64,000 bases of DNA from Nocardioides phosphati (GCF_014646375.1 NZ_BMNI01000007.1:62001-126000); one strand, 5' to 3'. Counted from the first letter of the stretch, positions 29,461-39,492 are shown. Translations and numbers: made by a program. The notes: a model not told the origin generated them from the sequence alone.

Positions 29461-30127
29461 TGAACAACCTCCGAGTGGTGTGGGCATGGGCCTCGGCCCA
29501 TGCCTCGAGCTGCGGCGCACCCGCCGCGGGAATCGAGGAGGGCTCGGTGAGCCCGGCGACGTCGGCGGCCAGGGCCTCAGCCAGCGGCAGGACGTCGTGC
29601 ACCCAGCAAGCCACGTCGGCCGGGTCGAGCGGGAGGAGCTTGAGCGCGGCCGACGCCACGGTCTGGACGTCGTCGTAGGCCACGATGCGGGCCAGTGACG
29701 CCGGAGAGAGCCCCGTCGATGCTGCGATCCCGGCGAGGACGAGCGCGCGGCCCGGAGCAGCGAGGTCGCTCACGGTCGCGGTCGCCGCAGCATCGGGCCA
29801 GATCCGGTGGACCAGCCGGAGCAGCGCCTTCCCCTGCGCCCTCGACGTACGCCGCATGGCTGAGCTCGGCGTGCGCGCCGCCCACGCCGCCTCGACAGGG
29901 GAGAGCGGTCGGTCCTGGCGCAGGTGGTGCAGCGCGACGACCGCCGTGGCCGCCTCGACGCGGGTCACGCTGGTCAAACGGGTCCGGAAGTAGCCCGGCA
30001 CATCCGTCAGCCCGTCGCGCACGGCTGGCTCCAGCCCCGCCGACTGGGTGTGGCCGGCGGTCGGCAGACGCGCGTCGGCCAGCAGCATCAGCAGCAGCTC
30101 GCTCGATCCGGTCAGGGGTTGCATCAC
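29453..30127 (-). CDS. ureF: Urease accessory protein UreF
   Basis: A 224-residue all-helical UreF, which bridges UreD and UreG in the nickel-insertion complex. The N-terminal [26 protein letters not shown] is typical. The start is GTG 30127, or ATG 30124 directly after it; the ureC stop is 5 nt upstream. The sequence is divergent, as UreF proteins usually are, but position and the first helix settle the assignment. Confidence 0.9.
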   Translation of the reverse strand: MMQPLTGSSELLLMLLADARLPTAGHTQSAGLEPAVRDGLTDVPGYFRTRLTSVTRVEAATAVVALHHLRQDRPLSPVEAAWAARTPSSAMRRTSRAQGKALLRLVHRIWPDAAATATVSDLAAPGRALVLAGIAASTGLSPASLARIVAYDDVQTVASAALKLLPLDPADVACWVHDVLPLAEALAADVAGLTEPSSIPAAGAPQLEAWAEAHAHTTRRLFSA

Positions 30128-30131
30128 GGAC

Positions 30132-31838
30132 TCAGAAGAGCGAGTACAGCTGCGCGAGCGGCAGCCGGGACGCAGGGGTGGGGACCACGAGCTCGCCCTC
30201 GACGTGGATCGCGAACGTCTCGGGGTCGACGGCGATCGCGGGCAGGGCGTCGTTGTGGATCATGTCCGCCTTGCCGATGTCGCGCGTGGGCGTGACTCCG
30301 ACGAGGCGGCGCCGCAGTCCGAGCCGGTCGGTGAGACCGTCCTCGATCGCCGAGGGCGCCACGAACGTGACGCTGTGATCGGCGCCCGCTCCATCGGCCG
30401 GGTCAACGAGCGTGTGCCGCATCAGCCGCGGCTGCGGGGTCGGGATCGAGGCGTTCGGGTCGCCGAGAGCGCCCCACACCAACATGCCGCCCTTGAGCAC
30501 CACCTCGGGCCGGATGCCGAAGAAGCGCGGGTCCCACAGGACCAGGTCCGCGAGCTTGCCCGGCTCGACCGAGCCGACCTCGTGCGCGATGCCGTGGGCA
30601 ATGGCGGGGTTGATCGTGTACTTGGCGACGTAGCGCTTCGCGCGGATGTTGTCGGCCGCGCCTCCGAGCGAGCCGAGCCGATGCTTCATCGTGTGGGCGA
30701 CCTGCCACGTGCGGCAGACCACCTCGCCGATGCGGCCCATCGCCTGCGCGTCGGAACTGGTGATCGACAGTGCCCCCAGGTCGTGCAGCACGTCCTCGGC
30801 CGCGATCGTCGTCGCCCGGATCCGCGACTCGGCGAAGGCGAGGTCCTCGGGCACCCTGGGATTGAGGTGGTGGCAGACCATCAGCATGTCGAGGTGCTCG
30901 GCGACGGTGTTGACCGTGTGGGGGAGCGTCGGGTTGGTCGAGCCGGGGATCACGTGCGGCAAGGAGGCCACCGTGAGGATGTCCGGGGCGTGCCCACCGC
31001 CCGCGCCCTCCGCGTGGAAGGCGTGGATCGACCGGCCGGCGATCGCAGCGACCGTCGACTCGAGGTAGCCGGCCTCGTTGAGGCTGTCGGAGTGCAGCGC
31101 CACCTGCAGACCGTGCTCGTCGGCAGCGCGGAGAGCCGCGCCGATCGCCGCCGGGGTCGAGCCCCAGTCCTCGTGCACCTTGTACGCCGCCGCTCCCGCC
31201 AGTGCCTGCTCGGCCAGGCCCGCGGCCGAGACCGTGTTGCCCTTGCCCATCAGCAGGACGTTGAGGGGCAAGGAGTCGAGCGCCCGGTGAACCGACTGCA
31301 GGTGCCACGCGCCCGGGGTCACCGTGGTCGCCTTGGACCCCTCAGAGGGACCGGTGCCGCCGCCACCTACCGTGGTGATGCCCGTCGCCAGCGCCTCGAC
31401 CAACTGCGACCTCGACAGGAAGTGCACGTGCACGTCGATGCCGCCCGCGGTCAGGATCCGACCCTCGCCGGAGATCACGTCCGTCGACGGCCCGATCTGC
31501 AACAGCGGATGGACGCCGTCGGCGACGTCGGGGTTGCCGGCCCGGCCCAGCGCCACGATCCTCCCGTCGCGGATGCCGACGTCGGCACGGATGATGCCCG
31601 TGTGGTCGAGCACGATCGTGTTGGTGATGACGGTGTCGGGGGCGCCCTCCGCCCGGGTCGTCATGCCCTGCGCCATCGACTCGCGGATCGACTTCCCACC
31701 CCCGAAGACCGCCTCCTCGCCACCCACGGTGAGGTCCTGCTCGACCTCGATCCACAGGTCGGTGTCGCCGAGGCGGACCTGGTCGCCGACCGTCGGCCCG
31801 TAAAGGGCGGCGTACTCGGCGCGGGAGATGGTGGCCAT
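30132..31838 (-). CDS. ureC: Urease alpha subunit
   Basis: A 568-residue nickel metalloenzyme subunit that hydrolyses urea to ammonia and carbamate. Nickel ligands can be placed: His137 and His139 (DVHVHF), the carbamylated Lys220 (AYKVHEDWG), His249 and His275 (HAFHAEG). The mobile flap has VCHHL with Cys322 and the catalytic His323. Length and all key residues are intact. The ATG overlaps the ureB stop by 1 nt (TGATG). Confidence 0.97.
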   Translation of the reverse strand: MATISRAEYAALYGPTVGDQVRLGDTDLWIEVEQDLTVGGEEAVFGGGKSIRESMAQGMTTRAEGAPDTVITNTIVLDHTGIIRADVGIRDGRIVALGRAGNPDVADGVHPLLQIGPSTDVISGEGRILTAGGIDVHVHFLSRSQLVEALATGITTVGGGGTGPSEGSKATTVTPGAWHLQSVHRALDSLPLNVLLMGKGNTVSAAGLAEQALAGAAAYKVHEDWGSTPAAIGAALRAADEHGLQVALHSDSLNEAGYLESTVAAIAGRSIHAFHAEGAGGGHAPDILTVASLPHVIPGSTNPTLPHTVNTVAEHLDMLMVCHHLNPRVPEDLAFAESRIRATTIAAEDVLHDLGALSITSSDAQAMGRIGEVVCRTWQVAHTMKHRLGSLGGAADNIRAKRYVAKYTINPAIAHGIAHEVGSVEPGKLADLVLWDPRFFGIRPEVVLKGGMLVWGALGDPNASIPTPQPRLMRHTLVDPADGAGADHSVTFVAPSAIEDGLTDRLGLRRRLVGVTPTRDIGKADMIHNDALPAIAVDPETFAIHVEGELVVPTPASRLPLAQLYSLF

Positions 31839-32158
31839 CAGTGCTCCTTGACCTGGATGCCGGGCACCACGCCACGGCCGCCGAAGGCAACGATGTCGAC
31901 CTCGCGCGAAGCCCCGGGCTCGAATCGGCGCGACGTTCCCGAGGGGATGTCGAGGCGGAACCCGCGGGCTGCCTCACGGTCGAGGTCGAGCGCCGCGTTG
32001 ACCTCGGCGAGATGGATGTGCGAGCCGATCTGGACCGGCCGGTCGCCGGTGTTGAGCACGACGATCCGACGGCGCTGGTCCGGGCTGCGGTCGGCGTTGA
32101 GCTCGATGGTGCCCTCGACAACGCGGAAGGCGCCGGGACCACTGGTTGCGTGGGACAT
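31838..32158 (-). CDS. ureB: Urease beta subunit
   Basis: A 106-residue structural subunit with the family core [21 protein letters not shown] and [15 protein letters not shown]. It is separate from gamma, as in most actinobacteria. It lies 10 nt after ureA and touches ureC. Confidence 0.96.
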   Translation of the reverse strand: MSHATSGPGAFRVVEGTIELNADRSPDQRRRIVVLNTGDRPVQIGSHIHLAEVNAALDLDREAARGFRLDIPSGTSRRFEPGASREVDIVAFGGRGVVPGIQVKEH

Positions 32159-32168
32159 CGTGGTCTCC

Positions 32169-32471
<303 letters not shown>

Positions 32472-32472
32472 G

Positions 32473-33153
32473 TCACACCGCCATCGCTGCGCGCACGTCG
32501 CCCACCGCGCCCTCGCCACCGTCGCCGGAGGAGGTGATCCGGCCGGACTCCAGGACGTAGTACGTGTCGGTCGCGCGGAGGGCGAACCCGACGTGCTGCT
32601 CCACGAGCAGCACCGACAGGTCCCCGCGGTCGGCAAGACGGGTGATCACCTGCTCGATCTCCTCCACCACGTTGGGCTGGATCCCCTCGGTGGGCTCGTC
32701 GAGGATCAGCAGGCGTGGCTTCGTCAGCAGCGTGCGCGCGATCGACAGCTGCTGGCGCTGCCCGCCGGACAGCAGACCGGCACGCCTGCCGAGCTGGGCA
32801 CGCAGGGCCGGAAACGTGTCGAGCACGCTGTCCACTGCGCTGCGCTCGGTGCTGATCAGGTGGAGGTTCTCCAGCGTGGTCATCTGCGGAAAGCACAGCT
32901 GCCCCTGCGGCACGTAGCCCAGGCCGCGGCGTACGCGGGCGCTCGGACGCAGCTTCGTGACGTCCTCACCGTCCAGCAGCACCTGGCCGCGCCTCACCGG
33001 CAGCAGCCCGCAGGCCACGCGCAGGAGAGTGGTCTTGCCGGCGCCGTTGTGACCCATGATCGACGCGGCCCTGCCCGCGGGGATGCTGATGCTGACGTCG
33101 TCGAGCACCATGGTCCGGCCGTATCCGGCGGTCACCGACTTGAGCTCAAGCAT
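32473..33153 (-). CDS. urtE: Urea ABC transporter ATP-binding protein UrtE
   Basis: A 226-residue ABC ATPase of the branched-chain amino acid (LivF) branch. Walker A is GHNGAGKTT, the signature is LSGGQRQQLSIARTL, and Walker B is LLILDEPTEG. It powers urea import together with UrtD. The start overlaps urtD by 8 nt. Confidence 0.93.
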   Translation of the reverse strand: MLELKSVTAGYGRTMVLDDVSISIPAGRAASIMGHNGAGKTTLLRVACGLLPVRRGQVLLDGEDVTKLRPSARVRRGLGYVPQGQLCFPQMTTLENLHLISTERSAVDSVLDTFPALRAQLGRRAGLLSGGQRQQLSIARTLLTKPRLLILDEPTEGIQPNVVEEIEQVITRLADRGDLSVLLVEQHVGFALRATDTYYVLESGRITSSGDGGEGAVGDVRAAMAV

Positions 33154-33913
33154 CGACGCTTCCCTTCACCGTGCGGCCCAGGTAGACCTCCTGGACGGCC
33201 TCGTTGGCCTGGATCTCCGCCACGCTTCCCTCGGCGAGCACCCTGCCGGCATGCATCACCGTCACCACGTCGGCGTGGTTGCGGACGAAGTCCATGTCGT
33301 GCTCGATGACGACGATGGTCCGATCGCGTCCGATCCGCCGGAGCAGCTCACCGGTCTCGGCACGCTCGTCCGCGCTCATGCCGGCGACGGTCTCGTCGAG
33401 GAACATGACCCGCGCGTCCTGCACCAGCAGCATGCCGATCTCCAGCCACTGCTTCTGCCCGTGTGCCAGCACCCCCGCGGGTCGGTGCCGCAGCTCGGAC
33501 AGGCCGATGGTCTCCAGCGCCTCCTCGACCGCGGTCGGCACGCCGCGGCGGGCGAGCGCCAGTCGCCAGGCCGGCCGGTGGAGACCCGCCGCGATGTCGA
33601 GGTTCTGCAGCACGGTGAGCTGCTCGAACACGGTGGCGGTCTGGAAGGTCCGCCCCACCCCGGCACGCACGATCTTGTGCGAGCGGAGTCCGAGCAGCTC
33701 CTTCCCTCCGTACGTCGCGGACCCGGTGCCCCTGACCAGTCCCGTGAGGGCGTCGACCAGGGTGGTCTTGCCGGCACCGTTGGGCCCGATCAGGAAGTGG
33801 AGCTCGCCCGGCGCGAACGAGACGTCGACGCCGGAGATCGCCTTGAAGCCGTCGAAGCTGACGCTGAGGTCGCGCACGAGGAGCGCGTCGGGATGGAGGT
33901 GTCGTCCGGTCAT
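33146..33913 (-). CDS. urtD: Urea ABC transporter ATP-binding protein UrtD
   Basis: A 255-residue ABC ATPase of the LivG branch with Walker A GPNGAGKTT, a modified signature LAHGQKQWLEIGM and Walker B VMFLDETVAGM. The ATG at 33913 is chosen because it overlaps the urtC stop (ATGA) and matches the family length; the longer frame upstream is not conserved. Confidence 0.92.
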   Translation of the reverse strand: MTGRHLHPDALLVRDLSVSFDGFKAISGVDVSFAPGELHFLIGPNGAGKTTLVDALTGLVRGTGSATYGGKELLGLRSHKIVRAGVGRTFQTATVFEQLTVLQNLDIAAGLHRPAWRLALARRGVPTAVEEALETIGLSELRHRPAGVLAHGQKQWLEIGMLLVQDARVMFLDETVAGMSADERAETGELLRRIGRDRTIVVIEHDMDFVRNHADVVTVMHAGRVLAEGSVAEIQANEAVQEVYLGRTVKGSVDA

Positions 33914-34998
33914 GCCGAGGCCGCCTTCCGGTGAGAGGGACGTCGCCCGACCAGCAGCCCGGCCATCACCCCGGCGCCACGCGTGGCAAGGGAGGCGATC
34001 CCGCCGGGAAGCGCGATCGTGACGACGACGAAGAGGAGACCGAGCACGTAGATCCAGGTGCCCGGCCACTGCTCGGACAGGGTCGACTGCCCGTAGCCGA
34101 CGGCGAGTGCTCCGAGCACCGGGCCGAAGAGGGCGGCCCGGCCACCCAGAGCGACACCGGCGATGAAGAAGATCGACGCCGCGGCATCCATCGACTTGGG
34201 CGCCATGATCCCCGCGATCGGCACGAACATCGCGCCGCCGATGCTCGCCATCACCGCGGCCACCACGAACGCGACGAGCTTGACGTTGGCCGGGTCGTAG
34301 CCGAGGAACCGGACCCGCTCCTCGGCATCGCGGGTCGCGACGAGCAGCTCGCCGAAGCGGCTGCGGTAGAGCTGCCAGACCACGACCAGGCAGCCGATCA
34401 GCAGGGTTGCGGTGATCGTGAAGATCAACCTGCGGTTGAGCGGGTCGTCCAGGGTGTAGCCGAAGAACGACGTGAAGCCGGAGAGTCCGGTGTCGCCGCC
34501 GGTGTACTTGATCGTGCCGCTGATCAGGGTCGCCAGCGCCACGGCCAGGGCCTGGGTCAGGATCGCGAAGTAGGCGCCCTTGACGCGCCTCTTGAAGATG
34601 GCGAAGCCGAGGATGCTGGCCACCACCACCGGAGCCACCACGATCATCGCGATGGTGAACACACCGCTGCGGAACGGCTCCCAGAACGCCGGGAGCGGAG
34701 CGAGCGGGTCGTACAGGATCATGAACGTCGGGATTCCGCCGTCACCGACCGACTCGAGCTGCATGTGCATGCCCATCGCGTAGGCGCCCAGCGCGAAGAA
34801 GACGCCCTGCCCCATCACGAGCATGCCGCCGCGTCCCCAGGTGAGGCCGATGCCGACGGCCACCATGGCCCAGCAGCAGTACTTGGCGAGGTTGTTCAGG
34901 CGCAGGTCGCTGAGGACCGCGGGTGCCACCACCAGCAGGGCGAGCGCCAGGGCGGCGATGCCGAGCAGTGGCAGGGACGACTTCAGCCTGGTGATCAT
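33910..34998 (-). CDS. urtC: Urea ABC transporter permease UrtC
   Basis: A 362-residue LivM-type permease with about 9 hydrophobic segments and the family block GRGGMLVMGQGVFFALGAYAM (shown in part). The ATG at 34998 overlaps urtB by 4 nt and begins just before the first membrane helix; the longer frame is a shadow. Confidence 0.92.
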   Translation of the reverse strand: MITRLKSSLPLLGIAALALALLVVAPAVLSDLRLNNLAKYCCWAMVAVGIGLTWGRGGMLVMGQGVFFALGAYAMGMHMQLESVGDGGIPTFMILYDPLAPLPAFWEPFRSGVFTIAMIVVAPVVVASILGFAIFKRRVKGAYFAILTQALAVALATLISGTIKYTGGDTGLSGFTSFFGYTLDDPLNRRLIFTITATLLIGCLVVVWQLYRSRFGELLVATRDAEERVRFLGYDPANVKLVAFVVAAVMASIGGAMFVPIAGIMAPKSMDAAASIFFIAGVALGGRAALFGPVLGALAVGYGQSTLSEQWPGTWIYVLGLLFVVVTIALPGGIASLATRGAGVMAGLLVGRRPSHRKAASA

Positions 34999-35879
34999 GC
35001 GAGCCCCCGGGTGCGGACGGTGAACAGGCCCTGCGGGCGGACCTGGAGGAAGATCACGACCAGGACGAAGACGATGACTTGGGCGATGCTGCCGGTGGTC
35101 CAGTCGGTGAAGAAGGCGGTCGAGACGCCGACCACCCACGCGGCGATGATGGTGCCCTTGAGCTGCCCGAGTCCGCCGGCCACGACCACGAGGAACGCCG
35201 AGACGATGTACTTCGTCCCGAGCGTCGAGTCGGTGGCGGCGATCAGCGAGATGGCCACGCCTGCGACGCCGGCGAGACCCGAGCCGACGAAGAAGGTGAC
35301 CCGGTCGACCATGCGCGTGGAGACGCCAAGCGTTTCGGCCAGGGCCCGGTTCTGCACGGTGGCGCGGATCTGGCGCCCGAACGACGTGAACTTCAGGACT
35401 GCCGCGAGCGCGCCCAGGCAGGCTCCGGCGAGGAGGATCGTGAAGAGCTGGCGCAGCGGCCACTCGTAGCCGAATACGTCGAGCTGGTGGTCGAGCCAGT
35501 CGGGGGTGACCACGCCGACTCCCTGGCTGGGGAAGGTGTCGAGCACGAGCTGGCGCAGGATCATCGCGACGCCCACCGTCGCGAGCAGCGTGTCCAGGGG
35601 CCGGTCGTACATCCAGCGGATGACCGTCGCCTCGAGCACGACGCCGAGTGCGCCGGCGACGACGAAGGCGATCGGGAGCGCCAGCAGGATCGAGAGGTTC
35701 GTGCTGGCCACCATCTGCTGCGTGACATAGCCGGTCAGGGCGCCGGCGAGCAGGAACTCGCCGTGCGCCATGTTGATGACGCCCATCTGCCCGAAGGTCA
35801 GGGCGAGGCCCAGCGCTGCGATGAGCAGGAGCGCACCGTCTGCGGTGCCGTTGAGGAGGGGGGCGATCAAGGAATCCAC
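34995..35879 (-). CDS. urtB: Urea ABC transporter permease UrtB
   Basis: A 294-residue LivH-type permease with about 8 hydrophobic segments. GQMGVINMAHGEFLLAGAL is the conserved cytoplasmic-loop region of this family. GTG start at 35879; it lies 112 nt after urtA, the only sizeable gap inside the run. Confidence 0.93.
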   Translation of the reverse strand: MDSLIAPLLNGTADGALLLIAALGLALTFGQMGVINMAHGEFLLAGALTGYVTQQMVASTNLSILLALPIAFVVAGALGVVLEATVIRWMYDRPLDTLLATVGVAMILRQLVLDTFPSQGVGVVTPDWLDHQLDVFGYEWPLRQLFTILLAGACLGALAAVLKFTSFGRQIRATVQNRALAETLGVSTRMVDRVTFFVGSGLAGVAGVAISLIAATDSTLGTKYIVSAFLVVVAGGLGQLKGTIIAAWVVGVSTAFFTDWTTGSIAQVIVFVLVVIFLQVRPQGLFTVRTRGLA

Positions 35880-35943
35880 GCGGGGACCTTCCGTGACGTT
35901 CGTTCAGAGCGTCGATGCGAAGCGTGACGAGGAACCGGGGAGC

Positions 35944-35973
35944 GGGGCCCCGCGCCCGAAGACGCGGGGCCCC
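35944..35973 (-). repeat. 11-bp GC hairpin between urtA and urtB
   Basis: GGGGCCCCGCG (35944-35954) and CGCGGGGCCCC (35963-35973) are perfectly complementary with an 8-nt loop. No T tract follows. It most likely stabilises the upstream urtA message or partly stops transcription, so that the binding protein is made in excess over the permeases. Confidence 0.65.
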
Positions 35974-35991
35974 GTCCCGGGTGCAGCAGGA

Positions 35992-37275
35992 TCAGCCGGC
36001 GGCCTTGACGAGCGCGTCGCGCGTCGCGGCCGGGAACCAGTCGTAGCCCTTGAGGTACGGGTCCGGCTTGATGAACTCCGGCGACTCCCAGACGATGTCG
36101 AACTGGTTCTGCTTGTTGATCTTGCCGATGTGGCCCGGCTTGTAGATGTGGTGGTTCTCGCCGTCGAGCGTGACCATGCCCTCCGGTGCGTCGAAGGTGA
36201 TCTTGCTGGCCTTGGCGGCCGCGTTGATCTTGTCGACGTCGAAGGAACCGGCCTTCTCCACGAGAGCCTTGTAGAGGTAGAGCGAGATGTACGCCGCCTC
36301 CATCGGGTCGGACGTGACGCCCGAGCTGCCCGGGTACTTCTTCCAGTCCGCGATGAACTTGGGGTTCGTCGGCGTCTTCAGCGACTCGAAGTAGTTCCAC
36401 GAGGCGTAGTTGCCGGAGACGTCGTGGCCCATGGCGGGCGCCTCCTCCTCGGCGATCGAGACCGAGATGATCGGGGTCTTCTTCGGGGTCAGGCCGGCGT
36501 CGTAGTAGGCCTTGATGAAGCCGACGTTCGACGAGCCGTTGATCGTGTTGAAGATGAAGTCGGGCTTGGCCTTGACGATCTTCGCGACCTGCGTGGTCCA
36601 GTCGGCCTTGTCGAGCGGGACGTACTCCTCACCGACGATCTTGATGCCGAGCTTCGCGGCGTACAGCTTGATGATCGCGTTGGCGGTGCGGGGGAAGACG
36701 TAGTCGGAGCCCGCGAGGAAGAGGGTCTTCACACCCTGGGACTTGAGGAAGTCGAGAGCGGGGATGATCTGCTGGTTGGTCGTCGCGCCCGTGTAGTAGA
36801 TGTTCTTCGAGGACTCCAGGCCCTCGTACTGGACCGGATAGAAGAACAGGCCGTTGTACTTCTCCACGACCGGCTTCACGGCCTTGCGCGAGGAGGAGGT
36901 CCAGCCGCCGAAGGTGGCCGCGACGCAGTCCTTCGTGAGGAGCTTCTCCTCCTTCTCGGCGAAGGTCGGCCAGTCGGTGGCGCCGTCCTCCTGGACCGGG
37001 ACGATCTTCTTGCCCAGGATGCCGCCGGAGGCGTTGATCTCGTCGGCGGCCATGTGCAGCGTCTTGGAGACCGTCTTCTCCGAGATCGCCATGCCGCCGG
37101 TGAGCGAGTTGAGGAAGCCGAGCTTGACGGTGTCGCCCGAGGTGTCGACACAGGACTTGGGCGCGGCGGTGGGAGCGGCGTCCTTGGTGGTGGCGCCGCC
37201 GCAGCTGGACAGGAGGAGACCCGTCGTCAGCGCGGCAACCGTCACGGACATCATGCGATTGCGGGATTTGAACAC
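35992..37275 (-). CDS. urtA: Urea ABC transporter substrate-binding lipoprotein UrtA
   Basis: A 427-residue extracellular binding protein. The signal peptide ends in the lipobox LLSSC with Cys25 as the anchor. The binding fold starts with LGFLNSLTGGMAISEKTV and includes AGSDYVFPRTANAI. Family members bind urea at high affinity. The GTG at 37275 is chosen because GAGAGG lies just upstream and the signal peptide follows directly; the longer frame overlaps the promoter. It is the first gene of urtABCDE-ureABCFGD. Confidence 0.95.
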   Translation of the reverse strand: MFKSRNRMMSVTVAALTTGLLLSSCGGATTKDAAPTAAPKSCVDTSGDTVKLGFLNSLTGGMAISEKTVSKTLHMAADEINASGGILGKKIVPVQEDGATDWPTFAEKEEKLLTKDCVAATFGGWTSSSRKAVKPVVEKYNGLFFYPVQYEGLESSKNIYYTGATTNQQIIPALDFLKSQGVKTLFLAGSDYVFPRTANAIIKLYAAKLGIKIVGEEYVPLDKADWTTQVAKIVKAKPDFIFNTINGSSNVGFIKAYYDAGLTPKKTPIISVSIAEEEAPAMGHDVSGNYASWNYFESLKTPTNPKFIADWKKYPGSSGVTSDPMEAAYISLYLYKALVEKAGSFDVDKINAAAKASKITFDAPEGMVTLDGENHHIYKPGHIGKINKQNQFDIVWESPEFIKPDPYLKGYDWFPAATRDALVKAAG

Positions 37276-37335
37276 CTTGGTATGACCTCTCGGTAGGACC
37301 ACTCGGTGAAGCACGGATGTGCTCTCGTGGCCCTG

Positions 37336-37341
37336 ACCGTA
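37336..37341 (-). promoter_or_regulatory. Candidate -10 element TACGGT of the urt-ure run
   Basis: TACGGT on the minus strand lies 11 nt downstream of the GlnR-like box and would start a transcript near 37329, giving a leader of about 54 nt to the urtA GTG. Confidence 0.4.
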
Positions 37342-37351
37342 GGAAGCCGGC

Positions 37352-37389
37352 GTTTCGGTTATTACCGAATGGAATTAAATCCCTGTAAC
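37352..37389 (-). promoter_or_regulatory. GlnR-like box upstream of urtA
   Basis: On the minus strand, GTTAC (37389-37385) and GAAAC (37356-37352) are perfect half-sites spaced 33 bp apart, three turns of the 11-bp period of GlnR a/b sites. The two sites between (TTAAT, CGGTA) are poor. A separate perfect inverted repeat TTCGGT-TATT-ACCGAA sits at 37354-37369. The block overlaps the end of the exonuclease gene and lies about -23 to -60 from the inferred start. Confidence 0.45.
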
Positions 37390-38307
37390 GCGGGCCAGCG
37401 TCGCGCTGAGGCGCTCGACCGACGACCCCAGGCCCCACTGCACCTCGAGGTCGGAGAGCTGGTCGGGGAACACCGGCGCTGCGGGCAGCGCCATGTCGTG
37501 GTCACCGAGGTCGATGTCGCGGGCGACGGCGACGACCGTCGGCGCCACGGCGAGATAGGCCGCCGCGTCGCGGATCTTGCCGCGCGGTCCGGGTGCGAGT
37601 TCGCTCGCCGGGTCGTCCACCGCGGTCAGCAGGGTCGGGACGTCGGAGAAGCGCTGCAGCAGCGTCGCGGCGGTCTTCTCGCCCACGCCCTTCACGCCCG
37701 GCAGGCCGTCACTGGCGTCGCCGCGCAGCGTCGCGAAGTCGGCGTACTGGCGCGCCTCGACGGCGTACTTCGCCCGCACCCAGGCCTCGTCGACCTTGTC
37801 GTGGCGCGACACCCCGCGACCGACGTACAGCACACGCACGCCGGCCGCGTCGTCGACGAGCTGGAAGAGGTCGCGGTCGCCGGTGACGATGTCGACCGGC
37901 ATGCCGGCGCCGGTGGCCAGCGTGCCGATCACGTCGTCGGCCTCGTACCCGTCAGCGCCGATCACCGCGATGCCGTACGCCGCGAGCACGTCGCGGATCA
38001 CCGGCACCTGCACCAGCAGCGGGTCCGGGACCTCCTCGACATCGGGTTCAGCGGTGCGCTCCTCGACCACCCGGTGCGCCTTGTACGTCGGGATGAGGTC
38101 GACGCGCCACTGCGGCCGCCAGTCGTTGTCCCAGCAGCAGACGAGGTGCGTGGGGGAGTACTCGTCGACCAGTCGGCTGATGTAGTCGAGCAGCCCGCGC
38201 ACCGCGTTGACCGGTGTGCCGTCGGGCGCGCGCATCGAGTCAGGGACGCCGAAGAACGCGCGGAAGTAGAGCGAGGCGGTGTCGAGGAGCATCAGGCGCT
38301 GGGTCAC
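37375..38307 (-). CDS. 5'-3' exonuclease (PolI N-terminal type)
   Basis: A 310-residue FEN-type nuclease like mycobacterial Rv2090. The N-terminal acidic residue is in LLDTASLYFRAFFG, the helical arch region is around NDWRPQWRVDLIPTYKAHR, the metal site is GYEADDVIGTLA and VTGDRDLFQLV, and the helix-hairpin-helix is LPGVKGVGEKTAATLL. It removes RNA primers or flaps. GTG 38307 is chosen; ATG 38292 is an alternative five codons later. The last codons overlap the GlnR-like box of urtA. Confidence 0.88.
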   Translation of the reverse strand: MTQRLMLLDTASLYFRAFFGVPDSMRAPDGTPVNAVRGLLDYISRLVDEYSPTHLVCCWDNDWRPQWRVDLIPTYKAHRVVEERTAEPDVEEVPDPLLVQVPVIRDVLAAYGIAVIGADGYEADDVIGTLATGAGMPVDIVTGDRDLFQLVDDAAGVRVLYVGRGVSRHDKVDEAWVRAKYAVEARQYADFATLRGDASDGLPGVKGVGEKTAATLLQRFSDVPTLLTAVDDPASELAPGPRGKIRDAAAYLAVAPTVVAVARDIDLGDHDMALPAAPVFPDQLSDLEVQWGLGSSVERLSATLARVTGI

Positions 38308-38399
38308 CCGGGTGATTCTGCCGGACGGCCCGGCATGACGCGTTCTGACCATCTTCGGCAAAGTGCCACGAAATGGCGTCCTTCGCTGTCCGATGTGGG

Positions 38400-38405
38400 T
38401 ACCGT
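38400..38405 (+). promoter_or_regulatory. -10 element TACCGT, leaderless promoter of the esterase
   Basis: TACCGT, spacer of 6 nt, ATG at 38412. This supports the later ATG over the one at 38373. Confidence 0.5.
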
Positions 38406-38411
38406 CACTCC

Positions 38412-39368
38412 ATGCGCACCGACTTCGGAGGCGTCTCGCTCCAGTCACAGGCACTCGGCCTGGTGCTCCGACACAGCGCCCGCCGGGTGATCGGAGCATG
38501 GTCGCTCGCGCCCACGCTGCCGTGGCCCTACGCCGTCGTGGACCACCTGGGCCAGCTCCAGCGCAAGGTTCCGGGCACGCGCTTCGCGACGACGGTGGTC
38601 GGCGGGTGCCGCGCGCGCATCGTCAGCCCGGCCCGGCCAGTCGCCGGTCGCCACATCCTCTACTTCCACGGCGGCGCGTTCCTGATCGGCGGCTGGCACC
38701 TGCACGGCGGCCTGCTCTCCCGCATCGCGGCCGCCACCGGCGCCACGATCACCTCGGTGGAGTACCGCCAGCTGCCGAAACACTCGATCGAGCAGTCGAT
38801 CCGCGACGGCGTCGCGGCGTACCGCCACCTCCTGGCGCACGGCATTCCCGCCCACGAGATCGTCTTCATGGGCGACTCCGCCGGCGGCTTCCTCACCTTC
38901 ACCGTCGCCGACCGCGCCCGCGCCGAGGGCCTGCCCGCGCCGGCCGGCCTCGTGGCCATGTCGCCGCTCGTCGACCTCGACTTCCTCCGTACGCCGCTGG
39001 GCCGGCGTCGCCGCGGTGACCTGCTCTTCGGGCCGCGCGCACTCCAGACCTTCGCGCGGATCGCGGCGGGGCTCCACCCCGACGGCGTCCACACCCCGAT
39101 CGACTGCGAGCACGCCAGCCTGCCGCCGGTGCTGCTGCAGATCAGCTCGAGCGAGGCGCTCTACAAGCAGGTCCGCCGGCTCGCGGAGCTGCTCGAGGCC
39201 GCGGGGGTCCCGACGGACCTCCACGTCTGGCCCGGGCAGATCCACGTCTTCCAGGCCGCCTCCATCCTTCCCGAGGCGGCCGAGGCCATCTCCGCACTGG
39301 CCACCTGGTCGGCCCGGCAGTGGGCCGCAGCGTCGGGGGAGGGCGCCACCCGCGCCGCGTCGGCCTGA
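38412..39368 (+). CDS. Alpha/beta hydrolase, HSL-type esterase
   Basis: A 318-residue hormone-sensitive-lipase-family hydrolase. The oxyanion motif is YFHGGAFLIGG and the nucleophile elbow is GDSAGG; the catalytic Asp is probably in the SEALYKQVRR region and the His in GQIHVF. It should cleave short acyl esters; the natural substrate is unknown. No signal peptide is seen. ATG 38412 is preferred on promoter spacing. Confidence 0.87.
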   Translation: MRTDFGGVSLQSQALGLVLRHSARRVIGAWSLAPTLPWPYAVVDHLGQLQRKVPGTRFATTVVGGCRARIVSPARPVAGRHILYFHGGAFLIGGWHLHGGLLSRIAAATGATITSVEYRQLPKHSIEQSIRDGVAAYRHLLAHGIPAHEIVFMGDSAGGFLTFTVADRARAEGLPAPAGLVAMSPLVDLDFLRTPLGRRRRGDLLFGPRALQTFARIAAGLHPDGVHTPIDCEHASLPPVLLQISSSEALYKQVRRLAELLEAAGVPTDLHVWPGQIHVFQAASILPEAAEAISALATWSARQWAAASGEGATRAASA

Positions 39369-39386
39369 GCCCCACGGCGGGCGGTC

Positions 39387-39411
39387 GGCGTGTCCCCTCG
39401 CGACACGCCGG
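39387..39411 (+). terminator. Hairpin downstream of the esterase gene
   Basis: A perfect 9-bp stem (39387-39395 with 39403-39411) and a 7-nt loop, 18 nt after the stop. No T tract follows, so it is either a weak terminator or an mRNA end stabiliser. Confidence 0.5.
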
Positions 39412-39454
39412 ACGGCAGATGAATCAACAGGAAATGCACGGCAACGAGAGCCCG

Positions 39455-39492
39455 CGCTGACCTGCAGAAACACCCGTTGTCGCAGGTCAGCG
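39455..39492. repeat. 11-bp inverted repeat in geneless region
   Basis: CGCTGACCTGC (39455-39465) and GCAGGTCAGCG (39482-39492) are perfectly complementary with a 16-nt spacer. It is too far from either gene to be an obvious operator and is not followed by T residues. Confidence 0.65.
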
